64,000 nt of DNA from Erinaceus europaeus (GCF_950295315.1 NC_080168.1:66349254-66413253); one strand, 5' to 3'. Numbered from the stretch's first letter, positions 41,014-51,682 are shown. Translations and numbers: made by a program. Notes: generated from the letters alone by a model not told the origin.

Positions 41014-41755
41014 GGCAGTTGGGCGGTAGCGCAGCGTGTTAATCGCAGGTGGTTCGAATCACAAGGACTACCATAAGGATCCCGGTTTGAGCCCCTAGCT
41101 CCCCACCTGCAGGAGAGTCATTTCACAAGCAGTGAAGCAGGTCTGCAGGCGTCTATCCTTCTCTCCCCCTGTCTTCCCCTCCTCTCTCCATTTCTCTCTG
41201 TCCTATACAACAACAGCGACATTAATAACAACAACAATAATAACTACAACAATAAAACAACAATGGCAACAAAATGGAATAAGTAAATAAATATTTTTTA
41301 AAGATAAGGTTTTTTTGGGGGGGAGTCAGATGATGGCACAGCCAGTTAAGCACACATAGTACTAAATGCAAGAACCCTTGTAAGATTGTGGTTTGAGCCT
41401 CCCACTCCTCATATGCAGTAGGGACTCCTCATAAGTAGTGAAGCAGGTCTGCAGTTGTCTATCTTTCTCTCTCTTTCTCAATCTCCCCCAGGTCTCTCAA
41501 TTTCTCTCTGTATTATCCAATAAAATGGGGGGGGATGTCCACCAGTAGTAGTGGATTCAGAGTGCCAACACTGAGCCCCAGCAATAACCCTGGAGGCAAA
41601 AAAAAAAGATTATATATATAATAAGTTTTGGGGTGGAAGTAGATGGTATAATGGTTATGTAAAAAGATTCTTGTGCCTGAAGTTCCAAAGTCCCAGGTTC
41701 AATCCCACATGCCGCCATAGCCAGAACTTAGTGCTCTGTTAAAAAAAAAAATTTT
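41014..41755 (+). mobile_element. Three plus-strand SINEs in a row
   Basis: 41014-41305 ERI-type (GGGCGGTAGCGCAGCGTGTT, CAATAAAACAACAATGGC); 41322-41615 ERI-type (GTCAGATGATGGCACAGCC, AATAACCCTGGAGGCAAAA); 41625-41755 short (CCCAGGTTCAATCCCACATG, CAGAACTTAGTGCTCTG). Confidence 0.9.
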
Positions 41756-41759
41756 AAAA

Positions 41760-42065
41760 ATAAGTTTCTATTCTGTACAATGTGAACATCACTGTTTGCT
41801 GTCCACCCTGAATCATTTTGGTTTGGTATTGCTACAGTGATGAGATTGTATACCCAAGATGGAGTTGTTCTTGGAGTTAGCCTGATGCCAGCAAACACAG
41901 ATTTGAGGTTCTGGGGCTCACTTTCCAAGAGAAGGAGGCCCGAGACCCACCACTCAGCACCCCCTACCCAACAAAAGTCACCTAACCCAGTATCAGGCAC
42001 TGCCTGCTCTGTATAAAGGAAATACCAGCATAGAATCTGGTTTCCTTCTCACTGTGGTTTAAACA
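41760..42065. other. Unique intergenic sequence
   Basis: About 300 bp, nothing recognised. Confidence 0.5.
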
Positions 42066-42069
42066 TTTC

Positions 42070-42570
42070 TCAAGGGGGGCCCAGGAAGTGGCTCATCCCT
42101 TCCATACTTGAGGGCCTGTGACCAAACCCTGGCACCACATGGGAACACTGTGGATGGCACCAGGGAGAGCTCCATGAATGGTGGATCAGTGCTTTGTAAT
42201 GTCATCTCTCTGTCTCTCATCCTCTCTCTCTAACAAATAAAAATATTCAAAATGTCTGTCTGGGGGAGTTGGGTGGTAGTGCAGCGGGTTAAGCACAGGT
42301 GGTGCAAAGTGCAAGGTCTGGCGCAAGGATCCTTGTTAGAGCCCCCAGCTCCCCACCTGCAGGGGAGTTGCTTCACAAGCAGTGAAGCAGGTCTGCAGAT
42401 GGCTATCTTTCTCTCCCTCTCTTTGTCTTCCCCTCCTCTCCATTTCTCTCTGTCCTATCCAATAATGACAACATCAGTAACAACAATAATAATTACAACA
42501 ACAACAAAAAAAAAAAAAAAAAGGGCAACAAAAGGGAATAAACAAAGAAATAATTTTTTTTTTTTAAAAA
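42070..42570 (+). mobile_element. Short SINE and ERI-type SINE
   Basis: 42075-42250 short (GTGGATGGCACCAGGGAGAG, CTCTCTAACAAATAAAA); 42264-42570 ERI-type (GGTGGTAGTGCAGCGGGTTA, TTGTTAGAGCCCCCAGC, GGGCAACAAAAGGGAATAA). Confidence 0.88.
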
Positions 42571-42689
42571 AAGTCTGTCTGGGAGCAGTGGAGTTGTCCA
42601 TAGGCAAGGCCCTGGTGCCACAAAATAAGTAAGTAAATAGAGAAAAAGGAAGAATAAAATAGTCCTCCTGAATTCTGCCTCTAACTTCA

Positions 42690-43070
42690 TTTTTTTGCCA
42701 GGGTGTCCCTGGGACTTTGCACCTGAGGTGACTTATACTTTCCAGACAGAGGGTGAGACTCTTCACAGCACTGCTCCATGTTGTGAAGCTTCCCTTTTGT
42801 ACGGTGCACACATGTGGTGGTGGGTTGGGAGGGGGTTTGAACCCATGGCAAATCATGCACCCCAGTGAGTGAGTCACCTCTTGGCCTTCCATTTCTTTTT
42901 GATCACAGCACCACTCAGTTCTGGCTATTGGCAGTGTGTGTGGGGGTGGCACTTGGGGTCTCTGACTCAGTTTCTGGCTGTGTTCCCACGTGTTGCCATG
43001 TGGTCCCAGGGCTTGGCCACAGGCCCTTGAGTATGGAAGGGATGAGCCATTTCCTGGGCTCCCCCTTGAG
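42690..43070 (-). mobile_element. Two diverged minus-strand SINEs
   Basis: 42690-42885 (TTCCAGACAGAGGGTGAG, GGGGGTTTGAACCCATGGC) and 42890-43070 (CACAGCACCACTCAGTTCTGG, CAGGGCTTGGCCACAGGC). Confidence 0.65.
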
Positions 43071-43124
43071 AAATGTTTAGACCACAATAAGAAGGAAACA
43101 AGATTCTCTCTTTTTTTCTTTAAT

Positions 43125-43375
43125 TTTTTTTAAAAAATATCTTTATTTATTCGATAGAGGCAGCCATAAATTGAGAGGAGACTCCAGGTCTCTGTCTCAC
43201 ATGGAAGTCCCGTGTGCTGCCACTGTGATATCCTTCCATCCTGAGGACCCAGGTGTGAGCACCCAGTACCAAGCAGAGCACCTGCACAGGGGCAGCTACA
43301 TGAGTGATGAGGATGTGCTATACAGTCTTCCCTTCTTTGTGTATCTCTCTCCCTCTCACGCCCTCTCCATCTAAA
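43125..43375. mobile_element. Composite SINE remnants
   Basis: A minus-strand tail (AAAAAATATCTTTATTTATT) followed by plus-strand pieces (GAGCACCTGCACAGGGGCAG, CTCTCACGCCCTCTCC). The boundaries are unclear. Confidence 0.5.
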
Positions 43376-43387
43376 AAAAGACAAACA

Positions 43388-44905
43388 AGTGGTCCAGGAA
43401 GTGGTGCAGTTAGATAAAGCACAGGATTCTCAAGCATGAGGTCCCAAGTTCAATCTCTGGCAGCACATGTACCAGACTGATGTCTGGTTTATATCCTCTC
43501 TCTCTCTCTTCTATCTTTCTAATTTTTTTAATTAATTTATTTCTTTATTGGGGAATTAATGTTTTACATTCAACATTAAATACAATAGTTTGTACATGCA
43601 TAACATTCCCCAGTTTCCCATTTAACAATACAACCCCCACTATGTCATTTATCATCCTTCATGGACCTGTATTCTCCCCACCCACCCACCCCAGAGTCTT
43701 TTACTTTGGTGCAATACACCAATTCCAGTTCAGGTTCTACTTGTGTTTTCCTTTCTGATCTTGTTTTTCAACTTCTGTCTGAGAGTGAGATCATCCCATA
43801 TTCATCCTGTTTCTGACTTATTTCACATAACACGAATTTTTCAAGGTCCATCCAAGATCGGCTGAAAACGGTGAAGTCACCATTTTTTACAGCTGAGTAG
43901 TATTCCATTATGTATATATACCACAACTTGCTCAGCCACTCTATCTGTTGTTGGACACCTGCGTTGCTTCCAGGTTTTGGCTATTACAAATTGTGCTGCC
44001 AAGAACATATGTGTACACAGATCTTTTTGGATGGGTGTGTTGGGTTCCTTAGGATATATCCCCAGGAGAGGAATTGCAGGGTCATAGGGTAGGTCCATTT
44101 CTAGCCTTGTGAGAGTTCTCCAGACTGTTCTCCACAGAGGTTGGACCAATTGACATTCCCACCAGCAGTGCAGGAGGGTTCCTTTGACCCCACACCCTCT
44201 CCAGCATTTGCTGCAGTTACCTTTTCTGATGTATGACATTCTCACAGAAGTGAAGTGATATCTCATTGTCTTTATTTGCATTTCTCTGACAATCAGAGAC
44301 TTGGAACATTTGTTTGTTTCATGTGTTTCTCGGCCTTTTGGATCTCTTCTGTGGTGAATATTCTGTCCAAGTCCTCCCCCCATTTTTGGATGGGGTTATT
44401 TGTTGACTTGTTGTTGAGTCTGGCAAGCTCTTTATATATGTTGGTTATTAAACTCTTATCTGATGTATGGCATGTAAAGATCTTCTCCCATTCTGTGAGG
44501 GGTCTCTTGGATTGGGTAGTGGTTTCTTTTGTTGTGCAGAAGATTTTTAATTTGATGTAGTCCCATAGGTTTATGCTTGTCTTAGTCTTCTTTGTAATTG
44601 GATTTGTTTCACTGAAGATGTCTTTAAAATTTATGTGGAAAAGAGTTCTGCCAATATTTTCCTCTAAGTACTTGATAGTTTTTGGTCTAACATCCAAGTC
44701 CTTGATCCACTTGGAATTTACTTTTGTATTTGATGAAATACAGTGATTCAGTTTCATTCTTCTGCATGTTTCAACCCATTGTTTCCAACACCATTTGTTG
44801 AAGAGACTCTGCTTTCCCCATTTAATAGTCTGGGCCCCTTTATCAAAGATTAGATGTCCATAGGTGTGGGTCCTATCTTTCTTATTAATAAATAAGTTAA
44901 AAAAG
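43388..44905 (+). mobile_element. Short SINE split by L1
   Basis: 43388-43520 (GGTCCAGGAAGTGGTGCAGT, CTGGCAGCACATGTACCAGA) resumes at about 44872 (CTATCTTTCTTATTAATAAA) after the minus-strand L1. Confidence 0.88.
43522..44870 (-). mobile_element. 5'-truncated L1 inserted in a SINE, minus strand
   Basis: Read on the minus strand it is the ORF2 3' part ([17 protein letters not shown], about 44140-44200), ending with the CCCCAATAAAG tail at about 43540. It sits inside a short SINE; the sequence CTATCTTTCT occurs at both junctions (43511-43520 and about 44872-44882) and is the likely target duplication. Confidence 0.88.
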
Positions 44906-45014
44906 GAAAAACAAGCCCATTAGGAGTGGAAGAATCATAATTATACTGGTTTGGAGCCCCCATGAAAACTCTGATGGCATTTTAAAAAAAGGAGAAAAGG
45001 GAGAAGAAAGAAAA

Positions 45015-45130
45015 GAGGGTAGATAGTATAATGGTTATGCGAGCAGATTCTCATGCTTGAAGTTCCAAAATTCCAAGTTCAACCGCCTGCACCACCATAA
45101 GCCAGAGATGAACTATGCTTTGGTTAAAAA

Positions 45131-45179
<49 letters not shown>

Positions 45180-45850
45180 GGAAAAGGGGACCAGGCAGTG
45201 TTGCACTCAGTTGAGTGACATATTACTATGAGCTAGGACCTGCTCCCCACCTGAAGGGGGGAAGTTTCACAAGTGGTGAAGCAGGTCTGTATGTCTCTGT
45301 CTCTCTCCCTATTTTCCCTCTCCCCTCTCAAGCTTTCTGTCTTAGTAAAAATAGAAAGAAAAAAAATGGTTGCTAGGAGTGGTAGATTTGTAGTGCCAGC
45401 CCCAGCAATACCCCTGGTGACTATAAAAACGAAACAACAGGAGTTGGGCGGTAGCACAGCGGGTTAAGCGCATGTGGCGCAAAGTGCAAGGACTGGCAGA
45501 AGGATCCTGGTTCGAACCCCGGCTCCTCACCTGCAGGGGAGTCGCTTCACAGGCGGTGAAGCAGGTCTGCAAGTGTCTGTCTTTCTCTCCCTCTCTCTGT
45601 CTTCCCCTCCTCTCTACATTACTCTCTGTCCTATCCAGCAACGACAACATTAATAACAGCAACAATAATAACTACAACAATAAAACAAACAAGGGCAACA
45701 AAAGGCAATAAATAAATATGTAAAAAAATAATAATAATAAAATAAAAAATAAAAACAAAACAACAACAAAAACCTAAGCTGAGGTGGCTCAGGAGTATCA
45801 TGCAGGCATAAAGACCTGGGTTCATTATGCAGTCCTGAAAAAGAAAAAAA
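45015..45850 (+). mobile_element. Four plus-strand SINEs in a row
   Basis: 45015-45180 short with the (GAAA)n tail; 45186-45430 ERI-type missing most of the B-box region; 45440-45770 full ERI-type (GTTGGGCGGTAGCACAGCGG, GGTTCGAACCCCGGC); 45772-45850 a 5' fragment (GAGGTGGCTCAGGAGTATC). Confidence 0.88.
45132..45180 (+). repeat. (GAAA)n microsatellite
   Basis: Twelve GAAA units forming the tail of the short SINE at 45015. Confidence 0.95.
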
Positions 45851-45869
45851 ACAACAGTTGATGTATTTT

Positions 45870-46500
45870 GAGCCCCCCCCCTTTAATAGCACCTGTTGAG
45901 CCCCAAGATTGACAAGCAGTTCCTTGGCAGTGAGATGGGTGGCTCTGGGCCTTTTGTCAGGGGCCCAGAGTAGGGGTAAGTTGCCGTGGTTCTAGCCAGT
46001 TGCACTGGTAAGCCTCAATCTCACCATGTGCTGGTCACCTACTGTGGAGCAAATGCCTGGTGCCCTCTGATTAGCAGACTTGAATAATGCACTAATCACC
46101 TCTGCTTGGACCAAGACTGAAAGCAAGCTGCGTGCCAGGCAGGGGTGGTGGTGGTGGAGGATATTGGAGAATGTTAGGGCCAGGGGAGCGAGCAGCCTTT
46201 GAGGGGGGTAAAATAAATCACTTTTGCTGGTGGGGGAGGTCCTGAAAGGCACCTCTGTGGCATTTCTGCTGGGACACTAGGCGTCCAGAGGAGCTCATGT
46301 GCAGACCCTCTGGAGCCTCAAAAGAGAGAGACAGAAGCAGAGGAGAAGTGGAAGCTGGACCCAGGCCACCTCCCCAGGCCCCACCTGCAGCTGGGTCCCC
46401 ACTAGAGGGACTGGAGGTGACAAATACTGAGGGGAGAAATAGTGGGACAGCCGAGCTGCATCCATCAACCTCCTACTGGGGCTTGGGGACTGTAGGGAAG
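45870..46500. other. Unassigned sequence left of the 46.5-kb LTR
   Basis: No gene or known repeat recognised. GGTGGTGGTGGTGGAGG at 46146 is the only simple repeat. Confidence 0.45.
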
Positions 46501-46507
46501 GGCCCAC

Positions 46508-47101
46508 TGTCTGGGAAAACCAGGCCATTATCTCCATGAGAGTTTGAGAGGGTCGACCTCTATCCCCCTCCTCACAGGAGGGGTGGTAGGCAGTCCCCAC
46601 TTGACCCCATGACCTTAAGATGGATGGAATTTTCCAGACCGGGAACTTTCTTGCACATACTTACTCTTTCCTTTTGAACAAAGGCCATAAATCACCATAT
46701 ATGGCCCACTGAAACCCACTGCAAATATCCTGGTTTTGCTTAACTGTCCCCTTTCCCCCTGCCCTGAGGAGCTCATAATTCACCTTTAGAGAGGAGCCTG
46801 TCTATGCATGGTGAGCTCATGACCAGAACTTATAAGGTAACTACCCAGTAGTGATCAAATACTTGATAGGTCAAGATTTAACTCTGTATTATGTGTGGCT
46901 TAATGATTACCTTGGCCCTTGCATAAAGTTTGAGTATATCTACCTGCTTGTACACCCAATAAATGAAATGTCTCCCTGAAGCTCTCTCACGGATGCACTT
47001 GCCCTCATTAGCAGTCTCCCCAGGACCCCCGGGTTGGCCCATCTCCCCCTCCTCCAGGGTTGCTGGCCAACACACAGAGGAGAACCAGCCCCCCCCCCAC
47101 A
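46508..47101 (+). repeat. Solo LTR, second copy of the 11.1-kb family
   Basis: Collinear with 11110-11636, with an extra segment (GAGAGGGTCGACCTC to ATGACCTTAAG). The polyadenylation signal ACCCAATAAATGAAATG lies in the same place. It ends around a C-rich stretch before CACAGGGGGC. Confidence 0.75.
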
Positions 47102-47222
47102 GGGGGCTCCCTCCTGGGGAATTTCAGGGCAGGGGTAGCGGGGTAGGGGAGGGCATCTCTGCATCTCACACCCTGGTCTCAGAGCAGAGACCTATTCTCA
47201 GAGCATGGAGAGACTAGATCAG

Positions 47223-47660
47223 AGGGGCCAGATGGTGGTGCACCTGGTTGAGCACACATGTTACAATGCACAAAGACCCAGGTTCAAGCTCCCGGTCCCC
47301 ACCTGAAGGGGGAAAGCTTTGTGAGTGGTAAAGCAGGGCTGCAGGTGTCTCTCCTTCTCTCTTCCTATCTTTTCCTTCCCTCTTGATTTCTGCCTGTTTC
47401 TAGTCAACAAATAAATAGTTAATTTTTTAGTTATTTATTTTTTAAATATTTTTATTTACTTATTATTGGATAGAGATAGAGAGAAATTGAGAGGGGAAAG
47501 GGGAGATAGAAACGGAGAGAGACAGAGAGACACCTGCAACCCTGCTTCACCACTCATGAAGCTTTCCCCCTGCAGGTGGGGGCCAGGAACTTGAACCTGA
47601 GTCCTTGCACACTGCAATGTAAGCGCTTAACCAGGTGCACCACCACCTGGCCCCAATAAA
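47223..47660. mobile_element. Minus-strand SINE nested in a plus-strand SINE
   Basis: The plus SINE 47223-47420 (GGCCAGATGGTGGTGCACC, GGTTCAAGCTCCCGG) is interrupted in its tail by a minus SINE at about 47430-47650 (GGATAGAGATAGAGAG, GAACTTGAACCTGAGTCC). AATAAA(T)AGTTAATTTT and AATAAAGTTAATTTT flank it. Confidence 0.88.
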
Positions 47661-47684
47661 GTTAATTTTAAAAAAAGATTAGAT

Positions 47685-47920
47685 CAAGCACAAGGACTGG
47701 CATAAGGATTATGGTTTGAGCCCCTGACTCCTAACCTACAGAGGGTCACTTCACAAGCGGTAAAGCAGGTCTGCAGGTGTCTATCTTTTTCTCCCCCTTT
47801 GTCTTCCCCTCCTCTCTCCATTTCTCTCTGTCCTATGCAACAATAAAGACAGCAATAACAACAACAATAATAACAACAACGATAAACAACAAGGGCAAAA
47901 AAAAGGGAAAGAAAAAAAAT
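47685..47920 (+). mobile_element. ERI-type SINE
   Basis: Head truncated (CAAGCACAAGGACTGGCATA), GGTTTGAGCCCCTGAC, ACAACAACAATAATAAC tail. Confidence 0.88.
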
Positions 47921-47934
47921 TAGATCAGAGACAC

Positions 47935-48445
47935 AGATCTCAGACCACAGAGACCCAGGTCTCAGAGAAGGGAGGGGCCTGAGAAGAGACCAATGACTCA
48001 GGTCCTGCTCTGGACTCCTGTCTTTAAAGCCTTTTTTGGCCTAAGGTGACAGTGACACTGGTATTTATGGTAAGAGAGGCACATTTGCTCCTCTCCTTCT
48101 GGCACAGAATCCCAGGAATTCTCTATTTGATCAGGGCAATGAGAGTGCCTTTTGTCCTCGGTTCCAAATATAAGAGTGGAGTGTTTTGTCCTCACCAGAG
48201 CTGACTCCAGTGAGGTGACTTTGGAAAGCTCCAAAGGCAAGGGCTGGTAGTCAGAGGGACCAACTAAAAGGTCTGCCTGGCACCCCCAGTCCCACCCCAC
48301 CTCCAGGGAGGGCTGAAGTGGTGTGGGTCCTTCCTGGGAATGATGAAACCATCAAACCAACATGACAATGGGCACACATGGTGGATGAATGAACACCTGG
48401 AGGTCCAGGGCTGGTACACACAGGTCTCTCGCTTTCTCTCTCTCT
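47935..48445. other. Unique intergenic sequence
   Basis: Includes a small direct repeat (ACACAGATCTCAGACC / ACCCAGGTCTCAGAG) at 47930-47970. No gene recognised. Confidence 0.5.
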
Positions 48446-48449
48446 CTCT

Positions 48450-48757
48450 CTCTTTTTGCCTCCAGGGTTATTGCTAGGGCTTGGTGCCTGGATCACGAAT
48501 CCACTGCTCCTGGAGGCCATTTTTCCCCATTTTTGTTGCCCTTGTTGTCGTTGTTGTTATTGGATAGGACAGAGAGAAATCGAGAGGGGAGGGAAGATAG
48601 AGGGGGTGAGAAAGATAGACACCTGCAGACCTGCTTCACCACCTGTGAGGTGAGCCCCCTGCAGGTGGGGAGCCGGGGGCTCGAACTGGGATCCTTATGC
48701 TGGTCCTTGCACTTCATGCCATGTGTGCTTAACCCACTGAGCTACCGCCCGGCCCTC
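48450..48757 (-). mobile_element. ERI-type SINE, full length
   Basis: TGCCTCCAGGGTTATTGCTA, GGATAGGACAGAGAGAAATC, GGGGGCTCGAACTGGGATCC, GAGCTACCGCCCGGCCC. Confidence 0.93.
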
Positions 48758-48759
48758 CA

Positions 48760-48978
48760 AATGTCTCTCTTCTCTCTGCCATCTCCTGTGCCTCTACCAC
48801 TGGCTGCTGCTGGGTTCCAGTCCACTCTCAGGAGAACAGCCTTCTCTGGAACCTTCCTGAGCAAACCAGGTACAAATGCAGAGCAATCAATGTTAGTCAT
48901 AGAACCTGGCTTAGCACTCCCAGGTCCAAAGGGACCTTCAAATCCTGCTAGACTGCACGGATCCCTCCGTCAGTTATG
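48760..48978. other. Unique sequence before the minisatellite
   Basis: No repeat or gene recognised; possible flank of the 49.6-kb promoter-like locus. Confidence 0.45.
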
Positions 48979-49546
48979 GAGCAGGTGGGAGGCTCAGCTG
49001 ACAGGGTCCTCACCTCACCCTGGGGATCACACAGGTGTAAGGCTCACCTGAGCCTTATCTCACCCTGGAGAACAGGTGGGAGACTCACCTGACAGGGTCC
49101 CCACTTCACCCAAGAAAGCACACAGGTTGTAGGCTCACCTGATAGTATCCTCACCCTGGGGAGCATACAGGTGTAAGGCTCACCTGACTGGGTCCTCACC
49201 TCACCCTGAAGAACAGATCAACTGGGAAGCTCACCTGCAGGGTCCCCACTTCACCCAAGAGAGTACACAAGTGTGAGACTCACCTGACAGGATCCTTACC
49301 TTACCCCGGGGAGCACACAGGTGGTAGGCTCACCTAATAGGGGCCCCACTTCACCCCAGGGAGCACATGATAGGCTCACCTGATAGGGGCTTCACCTCAC
49401 CCTGGGGCGCACACAGGTGTGAGGTTCACCTGACATAATCCTCACCTCACCCCAGAGAGCAGATCAAGTGGGAGACTCACCTGACAGGGAAGCACACAGG
49501 TGGGAGGCTCACCGGACAGGGTCCTCGCCTCAGCCCAAGCAGCAGA
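48979..49546. repeat. Minisatellite of roughly 50-bp units
   Basis: About eleven degenerate tandem units each contain GGCTCACCTGACAGGGTCC followed by CTCACCTCACCC and GGAGCACACAGGTG. Most units carry CACCTG and CAGGTG E-box hexamers, and on the minus strand CAGGTGAG matches the consensus 5' splice site. The array ends about 10 bp before the NRF1-motif segment. Confidence 0.85.
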
Positions 49547-49555
49547 GCAGATATG

Positions 49556-49805
49556 ACACCACCTGCGAATGCGCAATCATTTCCTCTCCTCAACCTTTGC
49601 CCGCTACCCTAGCCTCAGAGCGCATGCGCAGACTCTCCCCGTTCCGCCCCTCCCCCCGTCATGTCTACGCATGCGTGCACCACTTGCTTACTTTCCTTCG
49701 GAGTCCTGAAATGCCAGAGTCTCTGCTTGCAAGCTCAGCAGCTGCCGTAAAATAGAAGCGAAAACTTTCCATGAGTCCAGAAGTCGAGGAGCGCATGCAG
49801 AATGG
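49556..49805. promoter_or_regulatory. CpG-rich segment with NRF1-type motifs, putative promoter
   Basis: Four GCGCATGCGC-like elements lie within 250 bp: GAATGCGCAAT near 49567, a near-perfect GCGCATGCGCA at 49620-49630, TACGCATGCGTG near 49666 and GCGCATGCAG at 49791-49800. The segment is CG-rich in an otherwise repeat-filled, CpG-poor region. NRF1 motifs are characteristic of unmethylated CpG-island promoters. No convincing coding exon is seen on either side, so a noncoding RNA or a first exon of a distant gene is the most that can be inferred. Confidence 0.5.
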
Positions 49806-50440
49806 ACACTGCGGAGACTGAGAGCCACACGGGCACTTGTCCACTTGTTCTGCAGCAGCCACCAGAGCTGGAGTGGCCATTGGGCCCTGTCAGGAGGGGC
49901 CTGCCCCCACGGTCACCTCCACACGCCTGGCACCTCTCCAACTGTGAGGATACAGCGACTTCTGAGCCCTGGGGACATCTCTGTAGGTAGCTGCGTGACC
50001 TGTGACCTCTGACCCGAGAGGACACTCTGGTGACTGATGCCTGAGGAAACTCCTACAGGTGACCCTGTGACTCCAGAAGACAGTACTTTGGGCGACCTGT
50101 GACCCCTGGCCCCTGGTGACAGTCCTGTGAGTCAGCTCTCTTGGCAGGACATGCCTGGCCACAAGTCCCGCCACCTCACCTTCTGCTCTCTGTGTCCTTC
50201 CTGCATGCTTTGAGGCCTCCCCACTAGCCCGCTTGAAATTGGTGGCAATTGTGCCCTTTGCAGGATGGGTCTGGGAACCTCCTAGACTTTACCAATCACT
50301 GATTTCTCCTGGCCTGCTGCTAATCTCCTGTAACAGGTGCAGGGTGGGGTTGCAACCAGCCTGCCAGTGTCCTGGGTTCCAAGCCCACCTGTGCATGCCC
50401 TTGGCTGCTCTGCTAGCTCACACTTTCTCCTGTGAGTAAG
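49806..50440. other. Unique sequence right of the NRF1-motif segment
   Basis: Moderately GC-rich. 49960-50120 contains loose repeats of TGACC(T/C)(G/C)TGACC-type phrases (CTGCGTGACCTGTGACCTC, GACCCTGTGACTCC, CGACCTGTGACCCC). No coding family recognised on either strand. Confidence 0.45.
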
Positions 50441-50444
50441 TGAA

Positions 50445-50562
50445 ATGGGTGGGAGATAGTTCACCTGGGAGGGCACACACTTCATAACCAAGGAAGGAGC
50501 ATCTGCACAGGGGAGGCTTTACAGCTGGTAGAACAGTATTGTGGTGTCTGTCTTCTCTTACA
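50445..50562 (+). mobile_element. Short SINE split by the solo LTR
   Basis: GTGGGAGATAGTTCACCTGG, ACAGTATTGTGGTGTCTGTC, then the LTR; resumes at 50913 with CTCTCTGTC and an A-tail. Confidence 0.75.
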
Positions 50563-50912
50563 TGTTGGTCTGCTTCTAAGACCCCTTATGTTTCATTGGT
50601 TTAATCCCCCCTGCTTAACACTGTATTCTATTTACATAACCACTGTTAACTAAGCACCGCCCTGCCTCCAGGGCATTGGTTTAATCCTCACTGTTTTGCA
50701 TGCGTTTTCCTTCTCCCCACCCCCTATCTTACATACATCCTCTTCGGACCTGACACTTCCGCCTCAGGATATATAAGGACAGGATTGTGATTAGAGATAG
50801 CTTAGATTGTGCTGCGTTCCACATGAATAAATAAAGACTGAACTGCCTCCCACTCAGCCATGAATCCCTGGTCATCTCTCTCTCCTGTCTGCGAAGCTAG
50901 CCCTGCATTACA
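50563..50912 (+). repeat. Solo LTR of about 350 bp inserted in a SINE
   Basis: Starts TGTTGGTCTGC and ends CCTGCATTACA. It contains GGATATATAAGGAC (TATA box) and GAATAAATAAAGACTG (polyadenylation signal). An internal phrase ATTGGTTTAATCC occurs twice, 78 bp apart. It splits a short SINE (50445-50560, resuming CTCTCTGTC at 50913). Confidence 0.7.
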
Positions 50913-51149
50913 CTCTCTGTCAAAAAAAAAAAATGTTCATGGAGGGGGCGGAGCCAAGATGACGACTTGGAGGCAGATGCTGCTATGACCTCAGACAACA
51001 GCAGTGGGATAGGTAGGATATTACACTGTCAGCAGGATGGTGAAAAAGGGGTCCTAAGTGTGACACCAAGGAGGTGACTATACCTCAATCTTGGGTTAGA
51101 AAACGGAGGAAAAAGAAATGAAATCTTCTGATATTTCCTGAAGCGCACC

Positions 51150-51624
51150 CCTCCCCCAACCCCAAAACCAGACCCAGAGGAAGGGGAAGTAAACATTCTA
51201 GAGGAAATAATAAAAGAAAACTTCCCAGACCTAAACAACAGAAAGGACATTAAGATTAAAGAGGCCTAAAGAGTCCCAAACAGAATCAACCCAGACCTCA
51301 AGACACATCATAGTTACAATGAAAAGAAGTAAGGAGAAAGAAAAGATCCTACAGGCTGCAAGAGAAAAACAAAAAGTCACATACAGGGGAAAACCCATAA
51401 GATTATCAGTAGACTTCTCCACTCAAACTCTAAAATCCAGAAGAGAATGGCAAGATATCTATCGAGCACTGAATGAAAAAGGGTTTTAACCAAGGATAAT
51501 ATATCCTGCTAGACTTTCATTCAAATTAGATGGAGTCATCAAAACCTTCTCAGACAAACAACAGTTAAAGGAGGCAACCATCACCAAACCTGCCCTGAAA
51601 GAGGTTCTAGAAGACCTCTTGTAA
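51150..51624 (+). pseudogene. L1 ORF1 C-terminal remnant
   Basis: Holds the RNA-binding C-terminal half only, ending PALKEVLEDLL with TAA at 51622-51624. A stop occurs near 51488 (GGTTTTAACC). The N-terminal coiled coil present in the 30.5-kb copy is absent. Confidence 0.8.
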
Positions 51625-51682
51625 ACAAGAACATCACCATACTACTTAGCATATATCAGAGCAAATAAAAAATTGTTGAATA

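Noticed and set aside
42455..43087. 210-codon minus-strand open frame
   Set aside because: It crosses SINE tails and A/T runs, giving a polyphenylalanine-like stretch; not a gene.
45440..45520. tRNA genes at SINE heads
   Set aside because: The A- and B-boxes are present, but no complete cloverleaf with acceptor stem is followed by a terminator; the same heads repeat dozens of times with SINE bodies.
48389..49051. 220-codon plus-strand open frame
   Set aside because: Most of it crosses a minus-strand SINE (48450-48757); no family resemblance.
48979..49546. CRISPR-like array
   Set aside because: Units are contiguous tandem copies with gradual divergence and no unique spacers, in a mammalian genome; it is a minisatellite.
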